Positions 53,172 through 63,895 of a DNA stretch of 64,000 nucleotides are shown here, in pieces; the first letter of the stretch is position 1; the number at the start of each line of letters is the position of its first letter. The notes beneath the pieces were generated by a model. The model was not told the DNA's origin. It did no database searches and saw only the letters and a program-made list of their open reading frames with translations. The stretch spans positions 10,025,912 to 10,089,911 of the forward strand of contig OY755196.1 of the NCBI GenBank assembly GCA_963576735.1, in the 5' to 3' direction. Source of the stretch: Bedellia somnulentella. Taxonomy: Eukaryota; Arthropoda; Insecta; Lepidoptera; Bedelliidae. The position numbers were made by a program, and so were the translations under genes.

Positions 53172-53419
53172 GTGCTGTTTAGTGTCGGCTTAGAATAGCA
53201 CTACCCCTTTCTTCCGGTGGGTATACGTAAGAGGCGACCAACGGTATTGGGGCTTTTAAGGGATTTTTGGGCGATGCGGTTGGAGACCCATCACCAACAA
53301 CCTTTATTTTACCATCTTTTCCCCACGCAACTTCCAAAAGTGGCAAAGGAATTTTTAATTTGTTAGCTCTGGCTACCCCTTCTAGGGATTTATAGCCGTG
53401 AGTATATGTATGTATGTTT
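53172..53419 (+). mobile_element. SIR-A, full length
   Basis: Head tgctgtttagtgtcggctta; immediately followed by an older remnant. Confidence 0.88.
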
Positions 53420-53424
53420 TTTAA

Positions 53425-53612
53425 TGATTGTAAGAAACGACTTAGGATTTGGAGCATATAAATTGGGCGATGTGGCTCGAGACCCATCACCAAACATGTT
53501 TTATTTTATGATCATTTGCCTACTACACTTCTAAACGAGGGTGAGGATTTTTAATTCTGAAGATCTGGCTACCTTTTTTTGGCTTTTGTAGCCGTGAGGA
53601 TAAATTTTTATC
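53425..53612 (+). mobile_element. SIR-A, old remnant
   Basis: gggcgatgtggctcgagacc and ttttgtagccgtgaggat survive. Confidence 0.55.
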
Positions 53613-53767
53613 TATGTGTAAATGAGTTGAGCTTGTAGAGGTGTTAGAATAATTTGAAACCAAGTATGTATGTAGTTAGAAATTCCAGGAAAAGGAAAAA
53701 AATGCAGACAGCTCCGTTTCTTTACTATGTATTTTTTTCTTTATACATTAATTCTAAGTGTTAACGC

Positions 53768-54002
53768 TGTGCTGTGTCGGCATAATATAAATAAATAAAA
53801 TAGCACTACCCCATTTCTGCCCGTGTTTGTAAGGCTAGTTTGGGGCCTTTAAAGTGATTTTTGGGCGATGCAAGACCCATCATCAAGAACATTATTTTTT
53901 ATTATCTTTTCCCCAAACAACTTCAAAAATGGCTTAGGAATTTCTTATTCCACAGCTCTGGCTACCCCTTCTAGGGATTAATAGCCGTGAGTTTACGTAT
54001 GA
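53768..54002 (+). mobile_element. SIR-A, with small 5' insertion
   Basis: gtgctgtgtcggcataatat, a short aataaataaa insertion, then the normal body to gtgagtttacgtatg. Confidence 0.75.
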
Positions 54003-54014
54003 ACGCATGGATGT

Positions 54015-54233
54015 CTAAGTGTCCTTCTTTCCCTTCTTCATAGATCCAAGAATATAAACTGCGGTAGCGCCAATCAAAGCCATTTGTCTTCTTGTTCTAA
54101 GTTTGGAAAAGGAGTAATGTTTGTCTAAAACTGACCCCAAATTTAATCCAATAAGAGAGTCGCTCGTTTGTAAAAACGTACGACAATAATAAAGCGACGA
54201 TGCCAAACCAACTAGAACATTTAATTAAAACGC
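54015..54233 (-). pseudogene. Possible gene fragment, short hydrophobic protein-like frame
   Basis: The frame LNVLVGLASSLYYCRTFLQT, then SDSLIGLNLGSVLDKHYSFS, KLRTRRQMALIGATAVYILG and SMKKGKKDT ends at a TGA. It looks protein-like (a hydrophobic helix, a basic cluster, a second helix) but has no ATG and no convincing upstream exon. It could be an exon of another gene or a processed pseudogene. Not recognised. Confidence 0.3.
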
Positions 54234-54645
54234 CTAAAGATAACTCTGAAAGATTGAATTTTACATTTAGACGATTTCGCGGTGTTTTCTTTAATCGACA
54301 CTATCCACGATAACTAATAACTCTAAATGATTGAACATATTTGCCTGTTAATATTTTTTTATGAAGTTGATACACCGAAAGGAGAAGAATAAAAAAGCAT
54401 TGAATAGGGAAGAGATTTTTGAATACCACTTATCTACTTAGAGCTTAGCCTACGTAATACTGGAATATTGAACTGAAATAATACATTTTATCAATATTAA
54501 GGAATCCTACTTAGCTCTATACTCCCGGCTTATAATCGACCCCATAAATAAGACGTAATAACATAATATGTAATTTTTTTACCAGTATAATGTTGATGTG
54601 TGAATTCTTCACATAACAGCGAATCCATCAAGGACGTAAATGAAG

Positions 54646-54898
54646 TTTGCTGTGTAGTGCCGGCTTAGAATAGCACTACCCCTTTTCTTCCGGTGGGTGT
54701 ACGTAAGAGGCGACTAACGGTATGGGGCTATTAAGGGATTTTTGGGCGATGCGGTTGGAGTGGAGACCCATCACCAACAACCTTTATTTTTACTATCTTT
54801 TCCCCACACAAATTTCCAAAAGTGGCTGAGGAATTTCTAATTCTTTAGCTCTGGCTACCCCTTCCTGGGATTTATAGCCGTGAGTATATGTATGTATG
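54646..54898 (+). mobile_element. SIR-A flanked by a 60-bp direct repeat
   Basis: 54586-54645 is repeated at 54899-54958 with one mismatch, bracketing a full-length SIR-A. Confidence 0.92.
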
Positions 54899-55029
54899 TA
54901 TAATGTTGATGTGTGAATTCTTCACATAACAGCGAATCCATCAAGGATGTAAATGAAGCTAACGAACTAATAGCCTAAGTATATATGAACTTACTAATTA
55001 ATAAAGAATAAATAAAGGAAAGAAAAATT

Positions 55030-55129
55030 TCGACATTCGGTGGGTGAAGATCTAACCGCATCGCCCAAAAACCACTTAAAAAGCCCCATACCCTTAGTCG
55101 CCTGTTACGACACTCGTGGGTAGAAAGGG
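55030..55129 (-). mobile_element. SIR-A head-side fragment
   Basis: ggtgaagatctaaccgcatc to cactcgtgggtagaaagggg, fused to a tRNA-like SINE tail. Confidence 0.7.
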
Positions 55130-55235
55130 GAATACCCGAGGTCGCGGGTTCGATTCCCGCCTTTGTCAAAATTTTTTTTCCTTTATTTATTAGTAATAAT
55201 CCCCACATGAGGTTTTCATGAACAAAAAGATTTAA
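55130..55235 (+). mobile_element. 3' part of a tRNA-headed SINE
   Basis: acccgaggtcgcgggttcga followed by ttcccgcctttgtcaaaat and a tttcctttatttat tail matches the second half of the 4.3-kb SINE. It is fused to a SIR-A head fragment on its left. Confidence 0.6.
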
Positions 55236-55537
55236 ATTATATATGAACTTGTTTATAACATTGTCGAGTAGGGTACATTACCCGGCAAACCAGCATCACC
55301 CACCCCTTAAAGTAGGTCGCGACTGTAATTTTTCACGTTGCCTTCTTCCCGGAGCCTTATGAGATCATTTACCTTAGGGTTGTCATCCGTTCAGATTTCC
55401 TAGGATACATCCTGATTTGTGAAATATCCTGGATTATACTGAATGGATTTTGAGATCTATCTAGGGGTTTAAGGAGGTACTGATTTAGAAATAAATGTTT
55501 TGTTGACGGCATAAAGGATTTTAAATTGATAATCTTT

Positions 55538-55813
55538 AATCGACACTATTATATATATATAGCCGTGTAGTGTCGGCTTACAATAACACTACCCCAGTTC
55601 TACCCGTGGGTGATCGTAAGAGGCGACTAAGGGTATAGGGGCTTATTAAGTGATTTTTGGGCGATGTGGTTGGAGACCCGTCACCAAAATCATTTATTAT
55701 TACCATCTTTTCCCCAATCAACTTCCAAAAGTGGTTGAGGAATTTCTAATTCTTTAGCTCTGGCTACCCCTTCCTGGGATTTATAGCCGTGAGTATATGT
55801 ATGTATGTATGTA
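55538..55813 (+). mobile_element. SIR-A flanked by a 57-bp direct repeat
   Basis: 55481-55537 recurs at 55814-55870 with two mismatches. About 23 AT-rich bases precede the usual SIR-A head. Confidence 0.9.
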
Positions 55814-55910
55814 TGATTTAGAAATAAATGTTTTGTTGACGGCATAACGGGTTTTAAATTGATAATCTTTGGATGCATGTATAAAGAAAAAGTCACGTTA
55901 TGGGAGAGTA

Positions 55911-56165
55911 GTGTCGTTTGCCGTGTAGGGTCGGTTTAGAATAGCACTACCCCATTTCTTCCGGTTGGCGTACGTAAGAGGCGACTAACGGAATTGGGGC
56001 TTTTAAGGTATTTTTGGGCGATGCGGTTGGAGACCCATCACCAACAACCTTTATTTTTACTATATTTTCCCCACTCAAATTTCCAAAAGTGGCTGGGGAA
56101 TTTCTAATTCTTTAGCTCTGGCTACCCCTTCCTGGGATTTATAGCCGTGAGTATATGTATGTATG
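55911..56165 (+). mobile_element. SIR-A flanked by tatgggagagta
   Basis: 12-bp direct repeat at 55899-55910 and 56166-56177; nine extra bases precede the head. Confidence 0.87.
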
Positions 56166-56324
56166 TATGGGAGAGTATGGAACAGGAGATAAAGAGGCAG
56201 CACACAAACTATATGTAGACTGATTGTTATCTTGTTTTTTGCTTAATTTCTGACGGACAATGATGTTTTAAATAGCTCTTTCAATCAAAAAGTCTAACAT
56301 GTAAAAAATACAGACATATACAAG

Positions 56325-56568
56325 ACAATACAATCACGGTCATAAATCCCAAAAAGGGGTAGCCAGAGACTCAGAGCTAGAAACTCCTCAGCCACATTTC
56401 AAGTTTAGAATCGAAATCTTGGAATTTTTATCGTTGGTGATGGTGTGATGGTGATGTGGGTGAAGATCTAACCGCATCGCCCAAAAACCACTTTAGAGAG
56501 CCCCATACTCTTAGTCGCCTGTTACGACACTCGTGGGTAGAAAGGGGTAGTGACATTCTAACCCACGG
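56325..56568 (-). mobile_element. SIR-A, diverged subtype
   Basis: aatcacggtcataaatccca to tagtgacattctaaccca, with a rearranged centre. Confidence 0.8.
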
Positions 56569-56965
56569 CACCTTTAGACTGAATTGTCTTGATATTTATT
56601 TATACCTTGAAATCCTGGGTGTCAAAATGTGCAGATAGCAACCCTACTACTCATGAGCTGGTTTGGTCCGCGATTACCACAACTCCACGGAAATTCACTC
56701 CTTAGCTTTAATATTAAAAATATCATGTTGGTTATCACTTAGGCATGCATATGACGAATGATTTAAACATGGCGGAAATAGGATTCCTATTTAATACAGA
56801 ATGTGAAAGTAAAGTGGTTAATGAGATAAATGGATGTAACGTGCCCTCTGAAGACAGAATCATCCCGATTTTTGTATACAGGTGATCTTTGATATCGTCC
56901 CGAACGTATTGTATTAATTGTATGAAAATAGTATTTGTAAATACATCTTGTATCATCATGTAAAT

Positions 56966-57222
56966 GCCGTGTAGTGTCGGCTATGCCGTGTAGTGTCGGC
57001 TTAGAATAGCACTACCCCGTTTCTACCGATGGGTGTACGTAAGAGGCGACTAACGGTATTGGGGCTTTTAAGGGATTTTTGGGCGATGCGGTTGGAGACC
57101 CATCACCAACAACCTTTACTTTTACCATCTTTTCCCCACTCACATTTCCAAAAGTGGCTGAGGAATTTCTAATTCCTTAGCTCTGGCTACCCCTTCTAGG
57201 GATTTATAGCCGTGAGTATATG
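56966..57222 (+). mobile_element. SIR-A with duplicated head
   Basis: The head gccgtgtagtgtcggct is present twice in succession, then the normal body. Confidence 0.85.
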
Positions 57223-57274
57223 TTATGTTATATAAATACATCTTATAGTAATTTTTATCGTAAATCATAAACTT

Positions 57275-57485
57275 TGCTTCATGCATATGTGTCTAAAAGT
57301 GGTTGTAGTTGAAATTTAGAATTATATAGGGGAAAAGATAGTAGAAATAAAGTAATGTTGGTGACGGGTCTCCAACGCATCGTGAAAAACCACTTAAAAA
57401 GCCGCATACCTTTCCCTTAGTTGACTCTTACGTTACCCGTGGGTAGAAAGGGGTAGTGACATTCTAAGCCGGCAATTCATGGCAC
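57275..57485 (-). mobile_element. SIR-A, diverged, tail lost
   Basis: gtggttgtagttgaaattta to cattctaagccggcaattca. Confidence 0.7.
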
Positions 57486-57504
57486 TATCGTACTATTCAC
57501 AAAT

Positions 57505-57612
57505 ATACATAAATATACTCACGGCTATAAATCCCTAGTAGGGGCAGCCAGAGCTAAGGAATTAGAAATTCCCCAGCCACTTTTGGAAAGTTGAGTGGGA
57601 AAAAGATGTTAT
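57505..57612 (-). mobile_element. SIR-A 3' portion
   Basis: atacataaatatactcacgg to gttgagtgggaaaaagatg. Confidence 0.8.
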
Positions 57613-58076
57613 AAGAGTTTATTTTAAAATATCTGCTTGTAAAGTTCGGAATACCCAATCGAATTTGTATAAAGCTTATCTAGAACGAAGGTTTAACTTA
57701 GTGTTCTATTGAGAAGATTAAAAGCCTCACTTAAAAACGCTATCAAACAATATGCTTTCACGTTTAATTCTACTCACTTATTTTACTTTAGCACGCTTTG
57801 TTTATTTCAGGGTTCTCTTGGTAGTGCCGGAAAAAAAAAGATTTAGAATTCTTCCCTTTATAATCTTGGCAAGGGTAGATATAGTTTAGTTTAGTTAAAT
57901 ATTTAGTTTTATGATTTCTTCAAATTTGTGGCTAGAATCCCGATAGGGGTAGACAGACCTTTGAATGATTTCTTTGCCACTTATCTCGTTTAATAACAAT
58001 TTACTTAAATACATAAAATGAAACAGAAAATAATTTTTAAATAAATGAAAGTCACAAAAAAAGCAATGGAAGGTAG

Positions 58077-58312
58077 TAGGCTTAGAATGTCGCTACCCCT
58101 TTCTACCCACGGGTGTCGTAAGAGGCGACTGAGGGTATTGGGGCTTATTATTGGATTTTTGGGCGATGTGGTTGGAGACCCATCACCAAAAACCTTTATT
58201 TTTACGATCTTTTCCCCACTCAACTTCCAAAAGTGGCTGAGGAATTTATAATTCCTTAGCTCTGGTTACCCCTTCTAGGGAATTATAGCCGTGAGTATAT
58301 GTATGTATGTAT
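58077..58312 (+). mobile_element. SIR-A, 5'-truncated, with target duplication
   Basis: It starts at ggcttagaatgtcgctaccc and is flanked by atggaaggtagta on both sides. Confidence 0.88.
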
Positions 58313-58737
58313 GGAAGGTAGTAAAGTGGCTAAAGAGATCAATAAAGCTGATAGTGTTGTTAGTAGAGAACGGCGTGATACATTCGTTATGTAAGTAAGT
58401 CCAAAGTGAGAAGAATTTTATTTTTGTAAAATAATTGACTAGCTTCTCAATCCAAAGGTTGCGGGTTCGTGCCCCGCTGAGGGCATCATTTCTGTTATGA
58501 GCATAAATGATTGTTTCTTAGTCTTGGGTGTTATTTATATGTGTACTAGCTTTTTGCCCCGCGACTTCGTCCGCGTGGACTTCATTTTTTGCATCCAGTT
58601 TACATAATACCAAAATACTGAAACACTATCTCAACTTCTGTTTTTTATATTTATAATCCCGCGGGCGTTGTAAATGACATAAAGGACATTGAGGCTTTTT
58701 AAGTGATTGTTGGGCGATGCAGTTTGTGACCCATCAC

Positions 58738-61552
58738 TAGAGGATTCGATCCCGGTCGATTTTTCTAGTCCCGGGATTTCGGGATTATCGACTGTTAATA
58801 CCGGGATCCCGGGATAGTCCCGGGATTTTATTGGTAAAGAAAACGGTAGCAATTAAAAAGAAGTAAACATATCAAAATAAACCTTTTATTTTAAATCTTT
58901 ACTTAAATCTTCAAAAACAAAACAAAATTATTATTTCTTCTAATAAAATTAACAAACTAGGCCCTTATAAAAATTATTTCCTAGTTTATTTATTTTATAT
59001 TTTACAATAAACTTAAAAAAATCAACTTCTAATATTTGTCAAAAGAGATCAATGTTATTAGGACTACTAATATTTTAAATAAAATAGACCAGGAACTATA
59101 ATTTACTTATTTAAGCCACGAAAATAAAATCTAAGAAATAACAACGCATCCAACGTCTCATCCGAAAGCATGCTTCTTAATTTGTACCGTTTACTTAATT
59201 TGTTGCACAAATATGAAGCAGCGGAAAACGCGCGTTCAGGCTCGATGGAAGTTGGAGGAATCGTCAATAAATTTTTATAAGCCTTCTCCAAATTATGACC
59301 TCGTGTGGAACTAGCCTCAAAAAGATTCATTTCTTGTTTAATGATCTTAGAAAGATCAGTTTCTTTAAATGCTTCAGGATTTATTATTTTCATACTGTTT
59401 TCTATTTCGTTCTGAAGCTTTTCTTTTAATGTTAAATCAGTCTTACTAGTTGTCTGCGTAGGTTCAATGTTCATGTCATTTTCTTCATTATCACTATTTT
59501 CAATTTTTCCAGCTAACAAAATACTCTGTTTTTTTATAGTCATCTTGCTTGGACTTGAAAATAACTCCTTTAAGTCACAATCAGTTTCTAACTCAGTCTT
59601 CTCAGTATGAGGATTTGGTAAATAGTTTAATACTCCACTTAACTCACTGCGTCGACGATCTTTCAAGCGGTTCAATAAATGTGTCTTCAATTTAGAAGCC
59701 AAAATTGAGTCATTGTCACGCAATTCTTGAAAAAGAAACTTGAGTGTAGCATCCGCTGTGCACAAATTGGCATCAGAACGACAAAGTGCTTCTACAGATA
59801 ATTTAACGGGCGCCAATACTTTGATTATCTCACTAATGAGTTGGAAATCTGACTCTTCAAATGGTACAGGATTATTAAGATCAATAAGTGCCTTTTTTAC
59901 GCTAGTTTTTAAAAGATCAAATCGCTCCAGCATTGTAAAGAGACTGTTCCAACGCGTTTTACAGTCCAGTAGTAAATTAAGCTCTCTTCCATGTTCTTTT
60001 TTAACATATTTTTGAAGTATTGTATCATTCTTCAAGGATGCTCTTTTGAAAATAAGAACCACTTGACGAACTTTCTTTATTAATTCATTAATATTGCGAT
60101 CATCATAAGTCAAATCTCGACCGTTTCCAGTTTCAATTACTAATCCTGAGTCTAGTTCTTCATCATCATCCGAGTCATCAAAATCATCACTGGCAGTAGT
60201 GGCAGTCTCATTTACAGGTGCCTTTTTATACAACAAATCACAAACGGCTAAATGAATACCATGTGCAAAACAAACTTGGTGTTCTGCATTAACAAGTTTT
60301 CCAACCTTCAGCATTACATTTGGACCATCAGTTACTATTGCCACAATATCTGTATCTAATGAGATATGAAAATCCAAAAGCCGCTTTTTTAAATTATGAA
60401 CACAAGTTTCGGCGGTCAGCGATTTATCAATTCGAATAAGTCCCAAATTCCACTTTTTGTTTATTGAATGAATATTTAAATTCATGTATCTCTTATTAGA
60501 CGTAGACGTCCATTCGTCAAAACTTAGACTAAATCGTTGTCCTTCTTTTTTCAATGTAGATAGTTCAGCTGTTATTTGTTTTTTTATCTTTACATTATAG
60601 TCTAGTACTCTGTTGCGGATTGTTGAAGCAGATTTAGGTAAGTCTGAGTACCCTTTTGCTAACAGTAACGATCTTAAATCTTTTGATGTCACAAATACGC
60701 TAAAAGGAAAACCATCTAGCGCAGTCATGCGGGCCAAAACATCGTCAAGAGTATCAGATTCAGATTTAACAAAATAGTCGGTCATTTTTCTTTTCGAAGG
60801 TGGTCCAGGTGGTCCTTCATTATTTTGACTTGTTGAGGAAGATGCCTTAGCAGAATCTATTTTTATGGAATGTTTTGAAAATAGATGAGTATGTAGGCCT
60901 TTGGTTGATCCTCCTAAGGTTTTTAAAATAGCTGAACAACGCTTACATTTTGCCGAGCTACCCATTTTGTCGACTAAAAAAATACTCCACACTGACGTAA
61001 CGTCTTCATCTTTTTTATGTTTGACATAAAAACTTTCCTTAGAAAGTGACATTTCTTACTTCTTAAACCTAAAACAATAAGAAAAGAACATTTGAATATG
61101 TGTACAAAATAAACATAACCTCTTAGATCAGCAGAAAAAACATTCGCTGTTTTTCATATATATTTAGCCATACACATGCATTGTTGTTTTTGAAATAAAT
61201 TAATGGTTTATCACTAATCAACAATATAAATATCAATACTTACACGATCTGAAGCGTAATTTTTACACTATTTTACACACATAGGTAGGTAAAGTACCTA
61301 ATCCAACAACGTTTGTTAGCAGAAACAAACGAAATCAGCTGTGTAAACAAGATGGCTGGCAAATTTTGACGTTTAACGTCAAATGAAAGTAAGCGCGTTT
61401 CGTTTCACGCACATTTTTAATGAATTATTTAAAAAATGTTTAAGTCCCGAAAATCCCGGGATTCATTGGATTTAATCCCGAGATTTTCGGGACTAAAATA
61501 TGATCGGGATTCCGGGATCCCGGTTTTCGGGATCCCGGGATCGAATCCTCTA
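58738..61552 (-). mobile_element. hAT DNA transposon, apparently complete
   Basis: The element starts TAGAGGATTCGATCCCGG and ends with its inverted complement, is flanked by an exact 8-bp duplication CCCATCAC (58730-58737 and 61553-61560), and encodes one uninterrupted transposase. Eight-bp target duplications define hAT elements. Subterminal sequence is full of CCCGGGA palindromes. It inserted into a SIR-A repeat, whose two halves flank it. The uninterrupted frame and perfect target duplication suggest a young insertion. Confidence 0.93.
59103..61052 (-). CDS. hAT transposase, 649 aa, BED zinc finger
   Basis: It catalyses cut-and-paste transposition. Residues 15-65 form a BED-type finger (C36-x2-C39, H56 and H61). 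The acidic residues expected of the DDE fold are visible as D179 in SFDEWTS and D242 in VTDGPNVM, with a C-x-x-H at 261-264. The C-terminal dimerisation region contains PPTSIEPERAFSAASYLCNK and ends in LLFLRFYF. The length is typical and no stop or frameshift is seen. The short opposite-strand frame at 59740-60015 is a shadow. Confidence 0.93.
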   Translation of the reverse strand: MSLSKESFYVKHKKDEDVTSVWSIFLVDKMGSSAKCKRCSAILKTLGGSTKGLHTHLFSKHSIKIDSAKASSSTSQNNEGPPGPPSKRKMTDYFVKSESDTLDDVLARMTALDGFPFSVFVTSKDLRSLLLAKGYSDLPKSASTIRNRVLDYNVKIKKQITAELSTLKKEGQRFSLSFDEWTSTSNKRYMNLNIHSINKKWNLGLIRIDKSLTAETCVHNLKKRLLDFHISLDTDIVAIVTDGPNVMLKVGKLVNAEHQVCFAHGIHLAVCDLLYKKAPVNETATTASDDFDDSDDDEELDSGLVIETGNGRDLTYDDRNINELIKKVRQVVLIFKRASLKNDTILQKYVKKEHGRELNLLLDCKTRWNSLFTMLERFDLLKTSVKKALIDLNNPVPFEESDFQLISEIIKVLAPVKLSVEALCRSDANLCTADATLKFLFQELRDNDSILASKLKTHLLNRLKDRRRSELSGVLNYLPNPHTEKTELETDCDLKELFSSPSKMTIKKQSILLAGKIENSDNEENDMNIEPTQTTSKTDLTLKEKLQNEIENSMKIINPEAFKETDLSKIIKQEMNLFEASSTRGHNLEKAYKNLLTIPPTSIEPERAFSAASYLCNKLSKRYKLRSMLSDETLDALLFLRFYFRGLNK

Positions 61553-61692
61553 CCCATCACTAACAACCTTTATTAACCTATCTTTTATCAATATATTTCC
61601 AAAATTGGATGAAGAATTAGTATCTCCGAAGCTATGGCTACCCTTTTATGGAATTTATGGTTGTTAGCATATATTCATGAATGATTGATAGA

Positions 61693-62589
61693 TGGATTTC
61701 ATAAATTCAATCGCACCAAGTTTTATTATAAAATGTAAAAAAACTCTATATTAACTTTCATTTGCTATATCAACCCGTTAGGGGTTGAGTTCCAAAAATT
61801 CCTTTTTAATTGTTCATAAGAATCATGAAACAAATATACCAAGTTTTTATGTTCAGAAATGAGAATATCTTTAGTAAGTACAGATACGGATAGTAGTTTG
61901 GCGCTGCGGCGACGGCCCGGTGCTGCCCCCTACACTGACCGTTGGTGATAGTGGGAGAGCTTGCAGCGATTGCTCGGCAATATACGGATGATTAGTGGTG
62001 GATCTCCTTCCAAAATAATCGCTAAATTGAAGGGATAGTGCTTGTTATTATTATATATAGTGTTATTTTAAGGGCCTCCCTCGAAAATTTCACTGATTTT
62101 GGTAGTTTTCAAACTCAATGAAACCTGCTCAATGAAACAATCACACTCTAAATAAAATATATGTTCAAGTTCAATATCTTTTCTTTAATAATGACGGTTC
62201 TCATTCGTTTTCAATAATAATCGACTAAGAAAAAAAATAATTTGTGGGGGGCTTTTTTATCGTAAAGTCTGATATTGCTGTCAGAATACTGCATATATGT
62301 TATCGATTACGTAATATTTGCGTAGACAACTGAGTAGTCTATCATCTGTATGAATAATTTTTAGTCTTTTCATCCTAATTATGGAGTTATAAAGCAAAAA
62401 CCCTAAATTTCAATGTCAATCTGGAGCGGGTCCCTGTGCGGAGAACGGGGCGGCAGATGGCTGTTAGCCTTCATGCGCAGAGCTTGTGTCGAATTTTTCT
62501 GTAATAGAGCTGCTTGCCGCTTCCCGCGCTTTTTAGATAATTTATTTTGGTTGTGCGCAACATAGTCGCTTGTTTTGCTTTACATTATA
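61693..62589. other. Spacer, nothing recognised
   Basis: A locally GC-richer part near 61.9-62.5 kb (for example gcggcgacggcccggtgctg) has no long frame. Confidence 0.4.
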
Positions 62590-62860
62590 AGTTTGATAAC
62601 AATCGTAATATTATCGTTAATTTCACCCTGTTTAGATAGTACGAAATGGTCCAACGCATTAGGGGCCATGCGCTGTTGATGTGGGCGTGAGTTCAAATAT
62701 TCTGTCCGGGACATGCTTTTTGTTTATTTCTTTCCTCGTAAAATTATTTTGTTTCGGTTATGATGATAAATGCATGATTAAAAATACTGCGCATAATTCT
62801 GTTTTGTGAATACGCTCGTTTTATCCTAATGTTCTGTAAATCCAGCTGAAACAATTATTA
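62590..62860 (+). repeat. Diverged tRNA-like repeat, copy 1
   Basis: It shares a colinear order of segments with 63.2-63.48 kb (taatcgt..., atggtccaacgcatta, gagttcaaatattctg, tttatttctttcctcgtaaa). It could be an old SINE with a tRNA-like head. Confidence 0.45.
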
Positions 62861-63011
62861 TCTTTTTGCTTTAAATTTATGTGATGTTTTTACATATCTT
62901 TTTAGTAAGATTAAAAATATTGTTTACCTTATAATAACGTCGGAAAATTAAATAAAGGAAACAAACATGTGCAGAAAATCGAAAATTTCCAATTAAACAA
63001 AAAAATTTTGA

Positions 63012-63048
63012 ACAACATACATACTCACGGCTATAAATCCCTAAAAGG
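63012..63048 (-). mobile_element. SIR-A tail fragment
   Basis: acaacatacatactcacggc then tataaatccctaaaaggg only. Confidence 0.7.
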
Positions 63049-63199
63049 GAAAAAATATTAAAAAAAGGTTCGCTAAACAGAGGGCTCAGATAATGAATGC
63101 AAAATTGTAAGTACAAATTTTTCTACCAATAAAACACTTTAGGCATATTTTATATATTGCACGGAACATAGTCGAAAAGTTTTGCCATATATTATATTG

Positions 63200-63480
63200 T
63201 TCGTTCGCAATCCTAATATAATCGTCAATTTCGACTCTTAGCTCTAAGATCAAAGTGGTGTAACGCGTTAAACGTTCACGCTCAGTTATGAAGGTACAGA
63301 GTTCGATCCTCAACCTTGCGACAGTATTTTAGTTTGTTTTTTATTCGTAAAATAAGTATTCTTTTATTTTCTCCTTCGGATCACGATGAATGCATTATTA
63401 AAAATACCTGCTGCTATTTATTCTGTTTTGTAAATATGCTTGTTACGTTTTACCCTATAGCTATGTTCCGTGAATAATCT
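63200..63480 (+). repeat. Diverged tRNA-like repeat, copy 2
   Basis: Paralogous to 62.59-62.86 kb (gtggtgtaacgcgttaaacg, gagttcgatcctcaacc, then ttttttattcgtaaaat). Confidence 0.45.
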
Positions 63481-63675
63481 TACCTTCTAACTTTTCTTTC
63501 AAATCTGGGTGTTTTTTTTTATTTATATGATGTGTATTACACTTCTCCACTTTAGTCATATTTCTACTTTTTAAGAAAAAATATATAATTATCTTAATAT
63601 ATGTATTCGAACCGTTCTTCGATCAATTATTTTGATCCATTGTATTTCATTCATGTGCTATTAATTCTGATTTAG

Positions 63676-63762
63676 GCTCCAAAAACGTATTGCTTTACAA
63701 GGGGATGAGAAATATGCAATAAATCAGGAACCTCAATCATCTCGCCAAGTTCAATTAACAGA
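63676..63762 (+). CDS. Exon of an unidentified plus-strand gene
   Basis: The acceptor GATTTAG and donor GTAAGT bound 87 nt. The frame reads LQKRIALQGDEKYAINQEPQ, then SSRQVQLT, and joins in phase to the next exon. No domain recognised. The gene would lie in or beyond the 5' introns of the receptor gene. Confidence 0.45.
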
Positions 63763-63895
63763 GTAAGTAAAATAGACCAGGAGCTGATATTTATAAATTT
63801 TTAGTCTTTCATTGAACTTTGTATTTTGTAATAAATTGTGAAAAAGTTATCATATCCAATTGAGCCTATACTTATATATTATGAATTAATTTCAG

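Larger units (their letters stand above)
58655..61692 (+). mobile_element. Old SIR-A interrupted by the hAT transposon
   Basis: ttgaggctttttaagtgatt to gtgacccatcac on the left; taacaacctttattaaccta to gttagcatatattcatg on the right of the hAT. Confidence 0.78.

Noticed and set aside
53179..53493. 104-codon minus-strand frame
   Set aside because: Lies almost wholly within SIR-A copies; the same peptide recurs in other copies.
39261..58000. First Ig domain and signal-peptide exons of the receptor
   Set aside because: I looked for splice-bounded Ig-like frames on the minus strand and found none convincing; the 5' exons probably lie beyond the window.
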